From: an uncultured Acetatifactor sp.
GTDB lineage: Bacteria > Bacillota > Clostridia > Lachnospirales > Lachnospiraceae
Assembly: GCA_934436245.1 (NCBI GenBank)
Contig: CAKSAM010000061.1
Location: 1-9,044, forward strand
Length of the DNA: 9,044 nucleotides
Direction: 5' to 3'
Shown: positions 6,255 through 9,044 of the stretch, in pieces
Layout of the letters: every line of letters begins with the position of its first letter
How positions within the stretch are numbered: position 1 is the first letter of the stretch
The notes under the pieces: model-generated
Database searches by the model: none
Told to the model about the DNA's origin: nothing
What the model saw: the letters and a program-made list of their open reading frames with translations, nothing else
Made by a program: the position numbers and the translations under genes

Positions 6255-6266
6255 CTGAATAGTTAC

Positions 6267-6274
6267 GTGATTTT
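6267..6274. repeat. Right target-site duplication of the MITE
   Basis: GTGATTTT, identical to 6106-6113, immediately follows the right terminal inverted repeat. Confidence 0.8.
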
Positions 6275-6290
6275 TATACTTTGTATACAC

Positions 6291-6331
6291 AAAAACGGGA
6301 CAGAAACCTTTTCATGGATTCTCTCCCGTTT
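6291..6331 (-). terminator. Rho-independent terminator of the GH13 gene
   Basis: On the minus strand AAACGGGA (6324-6331) pairs perfectly with TCCCGTTT (6293-6300). An inner AGAATCC/GGTTTCT stem has one mismatch. The hairpin runs into TTTTTG. It lies about 70 bp after the glucosidase stop codon. Confidence 0.82.
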
Positions 6332-6403
6332 GAGTCATCGCAATTTTCTTCTTTCTGATAGGCTTCTTATCCCTCTCGTTTTCTTTCCATTGCGTTCGGG
6401 AAA

Positions 6404-7942
6404 CTACAACAGATAGAATCCCGCACTGCCTCCGGGCACAGTAACCTTTCCGCCTGCAAATGCAGTTTCCCCGCCGAAGGTATACAAAGCTTCCTTCACC
6501 GCATAGTCTCCGTCGAAGCTGACCTCTCTGTCCGCCGGATTGATGATCACCAGAATCTTCTCGTTGTCATCACTGCGCAGATACGCCAGAGGATATTGTT
6601 TTTCCTCGGCATAGACAAACTCGATCTCTCCACGGCTCTGCAAGGCACTGTGAACCTGACGGATGTTAATTAATTTCTGAATCTCATGATACAGGGAATC
6701 CGGATCTGCCATCTGCGCTTCTACCGTGGGACGGTCTGCGGACTCATCCTGTTTGACATAGAGCTTTTCCTTCGGTGCTGCGCTGAAACCGGCGTTGGTG
6801 GTATGATCCCACTGCATGGGCGAGCGAGAACCGGTACGTCCGTAACCGCCCTCTACGGAGTGCAGATTTTCCACATAGCGCATGCCGATCTCATCACCAT
6901 AATATAGGAAAGGTGCACCGGGCATGGACAGCAGGAATGCAAATGCCACCTTTAACTCCTCCCCATGAATGCTTCTCGCCAGACGATCCATATCGTGGTT
7001 GCCGGAGGGGATACAGATCAGACCTTTGCGCTGTGCCTTTTCATAATTTTCCTTGTATTTCTCTACGAAGGCTGCCACATCGCCCTTACCTCTTCCGGAG
7101 AAGAAAGGCTCCTCGCAGCGGAACAGATCGTTATAATGAGACGGTCCGAAATGAAGTAAAAAGTCCATATGGAAGCCGCCCTGCAGGGACTTGTCCGGTT
7201 CTCCCCACTCGGATACCAGCACTGCCTCGGGGAACTCTGCATCCAGGAACGCTCTTACCTTTCTCCACAGAGCAATGTTTCCCTTGCCGTCCTCATCGTT
7301 TTTCACCAGAGAACCTGCCATATCCACACGGAAGCCGTCACAGCCCATGCCGATCCAGAACCGCATGACATTTTCCATCTCTGCAAGCGTTGCCTTAGGA
7401 CCGGGATCATCGGGATCCTGCTGCCAGTCCTGTGTCTTTTTATAAAATCCGTAATTGAGTGCCGGCTGGTGTGCGAAAAAGTTCACGATCACAGAGCCCT
7501 CTCTCTCGGAGATACCGCACAGGCTTCCCATGTTCTCCAGCTGTCCCCAGGTGCTGTCGGTCCAGATATAACGATCGGTAAATTCATTACGATCTGCCTT
7601 ACAGGACTCCTTAAACCAGGGATGTGCCACAGAGGTATGTCCCGGTACCAGGTCTAACAGAATATGCATATTCCGCTTGTGTACTTCGTTAAACAGACGC
7701 TTCAGGTCCGCATTGGTGCCGTATCTGGGCGCTGCCTGATAGTAGTCCGCCACATCATAGCCTGCATCTCCGAAGGGGGATGCAAAACAGGGATTCATCC
7801 AGATCGCATTACATCCCAGTTCCTTAATATAATCCAGTTTTTCTATGATACCCTGAAAATCACCGATACCGTCACCATTGGTATCTAGAAAAGACTGGGG
7901 ATAAATTTCATAAAAGATTGCATTATCAAGCCACTTTGCCAT
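6404..7942 (-). CDS. GH13 alpha-glucosidase (alpha-amylase family, cytoplasmic)
   Basis: The 512-residue enzyme has the GH13 (beta/alpha)8 barrel and no signal peptide, so it should hydrolyse imported alpha-glucosides such as maltodextrins or isomalto-oligosaccharides in the cytoplasm. Visible regions, in order, are a DTNGDGIGDFQG calcium-type loop (20-31), conserved region I DLVPGH (97-102), a QPALN string (159-163) where oligo-1,6-glucosidase relatives have QPDLN, and region II DGFRVD with nucleophile D207. Next come region III VSEWGE with acid/base E245 and region IV SGNHD with transition-state D317. A C-terminal beta domain begins near residue 435. ATG 7942 follows GGAAGGAG by 7 nt. The gene appears monocistronic, with its own promoter (8006-8034), an operator (7978-7991) and a terminator (6291-6331). 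Exact linkage preference is not decided; maltase, oligo-1,6-glucosidase or dextran glucosidase are all possible. Confidence 0.9.
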   Translation of the reverse strand: MAKWLDNAIFYEIYPQSFLDTNGDGIGDFQGIIEKLDYIKELGCNAIWMNPCFASPFGDAGYDVADYYQAAPRYGTNADLKRLFNEVHKRNMHILLDLVPGHTSVAHPWFKESCKADRNEFTDRYIWTDSTWGQLENMGSLCGISEREGSVIVNFFAHQPALNYGFYKKTQDWQQDPDDPGPKATLAEMENVMRFWIGMGCDGFRVDMAGSLVKNDEDGKGNIALWRKVRAFLDAEFPEAVLVSEWGEPDKSLQGGFHMDFLLHFGPSHYNDLFRCEEPFFSGRGKGDVAAFVEKYKENYEKAQRKGLICIPSGNHDMDRLARSIHGEELKVAFAFLLSMPGAPFLYYGDEIGMRYVENLHSVEGGYGRTGSRSPMQWDHTTNAGFSAAPKEKLYVKQDESADRPTVEAQMADPDSLYHEIQKLINIRQVHSALQSRGEIEFVYAEEKQYPLAYLRSDDNEKILVIINPADREVSFDGDYAVKEALYTFGGETAFAGGKVTVPGGSAGFYLL

Positions 7943-7977
7943 ATTCTTGCTCCTTCCTTTTTCTTCATGTCTCCTGT

Positions 7978-7991
7978 GAAAAACGTTTTCC
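7978..7991. promoter_or_regulatory. LacI/CcpA-type operator downstream of the GH13 promoter
   Basis: GAAAAACGTTTTCC is a 12-of-14 palindrome with the AAACGTTT core of LacI-family sites (pattern AANCGNTT). It lies about 8-21 bp beyond the predicted glucosidase transcription start, a roadblock position. It deviates from the CcpA cre consensus and its half-site differs from the GGTTAAGC half-site at 6063-6078, so a maltose-type regulator encoded elsewhere is more likely than the local LacI protein. Confidence 0.55.
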
Positions 7992-8005
7992 GTATTCTTT
8001 CTTTT

Positions 8006-8034
8006 ACCATACCACAGAATGGATACTTGTACAA
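8006..8034 (-). promoter_or_regulatory. Predicted GH13 promoter (minus), sharing its -35 with the FRG promoter
   Basis: TTGTAC at 8029-8034 and TATGGT (8006-8011, 4 of 6) are 17 bp apart on the minus strand. They lie upstream of the glucosidase and its operator. Confidence 0.5.
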
Positions 8035-8055
8035 CTGTGAAAAAACATCTATAAT
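8027..8055 (+). promoter_or_regulatory. Predicted FRG-gene promoter (plus)
   Basis: TTGTAC (8027-8032) and a perfect TATAAT (8050-8055) are separated by exactly 17 bp. The -35 overlaps the one used on the other strand through the palindrome TTGTACAA (8027-8034). Transcription would start near 8062, leaving a leader of about 110 nt before the FRG gene. Confidence 0.6.
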
Positions 8056-8063
8056 AAAGTAGC

Positions 8064-8143
8064 TTGATGCCCCGATATGAGCATAATAGGAAGCATCGGC
8101 TTCACGATATGCGAATAGCACGAAACAATCCGTAGGCATCCAA
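8064..8143 (+). other. Possible structured leader of the FRG mRNA
   Basis: TTGATGCC (8064-8071) can pair with GGCATCCAA (8135-8143) with a single bulge, closing most of the leader. CCGA plus TG can pair with CATCGG inside it, and CGATATG occurs twice as a direct repeat. No known riboswitch class was recognised; it may be only incidental structure. Confidence 0.3.
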
Positions 8144-8171
8144 CTAGGATAAAATAAGAACGAGGTCTATC

Positions 8172-8921
8172 ATGTTAACACAAAAAGTAAGCACCATCGA
8201 TGAACTCCTGCAGTTCGTCAGCACATTACGCCAGAAGCACGGCGTCCGCCTCTGGTTCCGCGGGGAAGAGAACGCGGATCTGACTCTGATCCCTTCCATC
8301 CAACGAAGCCAGAAAAGACTGGACTCCGAACGCTATATTGCCAATGATTTCTATATCCGGGCGAGACAGATCCTGGACAATCCTCCCGACAAACACAATT
8401 ACGCCGGCTGGGTCTCCCTGATGCAGCACTACGGTCTGCCCACGAGAATGTTAGACTGGACCCAGTCTCCCCTGATCGCCGTATTTTTCGCCACGGAGAC
8501 TTACCGGGAGACTCCGGACACCGATGCCTGCGTCTGGGTACTGACACCGGGTCTGTTGAACGAGAAGGAAGGCTTCGGCAACTGCATCTATCCCATTGAT
8601 GCCGACACCACACAGGAAATGCTGCTGCCCGCCTTCAAACACAACCACCACAATCCGGAATTGAAAAACAAGATCCTGGCTTGCAGCTCCACGGAGAACA
8701 ACCTCCGCATGTATTCCCAGTACTCCAACTTTACCGTACATAACTCTCTGGAACGTCTGGAAGATATCTGTGATGAAAATATGCTGTATAAGATCATTAT
8801 TCCCTCCGGGCGGAAACAATACTTTATTGAAAGCCTGCGGGTATTCGGCATCTCCGAGAGCTTCGTATACCCCGACCTGGATCATATATCGAATGATTTG
8901 AAAGATTCCTACGGAATCTGA
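8172..8921 (+). CDS. FRG-domain protein of unknown function
   Basis: The 249-residue soluble protein spans one FRG domain. The name-giving motif appears as LWFRGEE (27-33), followed by the highly conserved QHYGLPTRMLDW (85-96) and SPLIAVFFAT. C-terminal conserved pieces are RMYSQYSNFTVH (179-190) and FVYPDLDHISNDL. FRG proteins are widespread and often lie in accessory or defence regions, but no biochemical role is settled, so none is assigned. ATG 8172 has GAGG 6 nt upstream. G+C and codon use match the chromosomal background rather than the restriction island. The gene is divergent from the glucosidase and co-directional with the ABC ATPase that starts 66 bp after its stop. A duplicated 3' end follows at 8937-8960. 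The protein is full length for a single-domain FRG protein. Confidence 0.88.
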   Translation: MLTQKVSTIDELLQFVSTLRQKHGVRLWFRGEENADLTLIPSIQRSQKRLDSERYIANDFYIRARQILDNPPDKHNYAGWVSLMQHYGLPTRMLDWTQSPLIAVFFATETYRETPDTDACVWVLTPGLLNEKEGFGNCIYPIDADTTQEMLLPAFKHNHHNPELKNKILACSSTENNLRMYSQYSNFTVHNSLERLEDICDENMLYKIIIPSGRKQYFIESLRVFGISESFVYPDLDHISNDLKDSYGI

Positions 8922-8929
8922 AAATCATT
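8892..8929 (+). repeat. Hairpin spanning the FRG stop codon
   Basis: Nested perfect stems are AATGATTT (8892-8899) with AAATCATT (8922-8929), and AGATTCC (8903-8909) with GGAATCT (8913-8919) around a TAC loop. No adequate U-run follows, so it is not a standard terminator. AAAATC (8921-8926) can alternatively pair with GATTTT (8933-8938), which would exclude the outer stem. Confidence 0.5.
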
Positions 8930-8936
8930 TGCGATT

Positions 8937-8960
8937 TTGAAGGACTCCTATGGGATTTAG
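8937..8960 (+). pseudogene. Remnant of a second FRG gene 3' end
   Basis: These 24 bases read L-K-D-S-Y-G-I-stop, exactly like the last eight codons of the FRG gene (8898-8921), in the same frame 39 bp downstream. Codon by codon the copies differ only at third positions in five sense codons (AAA/AAG, GAT/GAC, TAC/TAT, GGA/GGG, ATC/ATT), all synonymous, and use TGA versus TAG. Only 17 of 24 bases match but all residues do, so the copies diverged while coding. A leftover of a replaced or deleted homologous gene is the simplest reading. Confidence 0.6.
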
Positions 8961-8987
8961 ATTCATTATAAGAAAGGAAATATACAC

Positions 8988-9044
8988 ATGAAAATCGTAT
9001 TACAGCATCTGACCAAGAAATTCCCCGCACGCGGCCCTGTCCGC
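8988..9044 (+). CDS. Sugar ABC transporter ATP-binding protein, first 19 codons (partial)
   Basis: ATG 8988 is preceded by AGAAAGGA at 9-nt spacing. The translation MKIVLQHLTKKFPARGPVR matches the first beta-strand of MsmK/UgpC-type ATPases of carbohydrate ABC importers (pattern hxxLTKKFP, before the variable loop that precedes the Walker A region). The Walker motifs lie beyond the window, so the family call rests on 19 residues. Such an ATPase would energise oligosaccharide uptake, which fits the neighbouring alpha-glucosidase. Transcription may come from the FRG promoter. Confidence 0.6.
   Translation, partial: MKIVLQHLTKKFPARGPVR

Larger units (their letters stand above)
6114..6266. mobile_element. 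IS66-type MITE (153 bp, non-coding)
   Basis: The ends are GTAACTATTCAGAGCCA (6114-6130) and its inverse TGGTTCTGAATAGTTAC (6250-6266), matching at 16 of 17 positions. An exact 8-bp direct repeat flanks them. Termini starting GTAA with 8-bp target duplications are the features of the IS66 family, so this is probably a non-autonomous relative moved in trans by an IS66 transposase. It has no open reading frame. The inside is almost filled by two strong hairpins (6134-6190 and 6203-6254). It sits about 50 bp upstream of the LacI promoter and 25 bp beyond the glucosidase terminator, and disrupts no gene. A structured RNA gene is the alternative, but the target duplication favours a mobile element. 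Confidence 0.78.

Noticed and set aside
6282..6289. TGTATACA palindrome as an operator
   Set aside because: An 8-bp AT-rich palindrome just beyond the terminator has no adjacent promoter or gene start.
7885..8139. Minus-strand 84-codon frame overlapping the GH13 start
   Set aside because: It covers the promoter region and the glucosidase start in another frame and has no convincing ribosome binding site or homology.
8218..8885. Minus-strand frames within the FRG gene
   Set aside because: They are antisense shadows of a clearly conserved FRG coding sequence.

Overview
The window looks like chromosomal DNA from a gut Firmicute, most likely a member of the Lachnospiraceae. The pointers are a QueH start typical of that group, strong AAGGAGG-type ribosome binding sites, a moderate G+C backbone (about half G+C by eye), a cytoplasmic GH13 glucosidase, and the start of an MsmK/UgpC-like sugar ABC ATPase. 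The genus cannot be fixed from sequence alone.

Positions 1-344 (minus strand) hold the N-terminal part of queH (epoxyqueuosine reductase). Positions 364-3506 (minus) are a compact, AT-rich (about one third G+C by eye) three-gene defence operon: a C5-cytosine DNA methyltransferase, then an Eco47II-like type II restriction endonuclease overlapping it by 4 bp (predicted site GGNCC), then a 401-residue protein with an RNCVAH motif of the HEPN ribonuclease type. The base composition contrasts sharply with both flanks. The island has a 10-bp direct repeat at its two edges and sits between a MATE transporter gene and queH, which it now precedes by only 19 bp. A promoter and a cluster of dyad symmetries lie upstream of the methyltransferase, but no controller (C) protein gene is visible.

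Positions 3649-5990 (minus) are a LacI-family regulator and a MATE efflux transporter that overlap by 16 bp and read as one operon. A near-perfect 16-bp palindrome with a central CG abuts the predicted -35 box and is a good candidate autoregulatory operator. The following intergenic stretch (5991-6403) also carries a 153-bp non-coding element with 17-bp terminal inverted repeats starting GTAA and a perfect 8-bp target duplication. This is best read as an IS66-type MITE, and it contains two long hairpins. The Rho-independent terminator of the next gene is also there.

Positions 6404-7942 (minus) encode a GH13 alpha-glucosidase. It is divergently transcribed from an FRG-domain gene (8172-8921, plus). 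The two predicted promoters share one palindromic -35 element (TTGTACAA), so they should compete. A LacI/CcpA-type operator sits just downstream of the glucosidase promoter. After the FRG stop codon, in the same reading frame, lies a second copy of the last eight codons including a stop; it differs only at synonymous third positions and in the choice of stop codon. This looks like the scar of a replaced or lost FRG homologue. The window ends in the first 19 codons of an ABC ATPase gene.

The restriction-modification plus HEPN operon is the defence module, while the glucosidase and the ABC ATPase suggest alpha-glucan or oligosaccharide use. The most unusual items are the HEPN gene in the restriction-modification operon, the FRG 3' scar and the hairpin-rich MITE.
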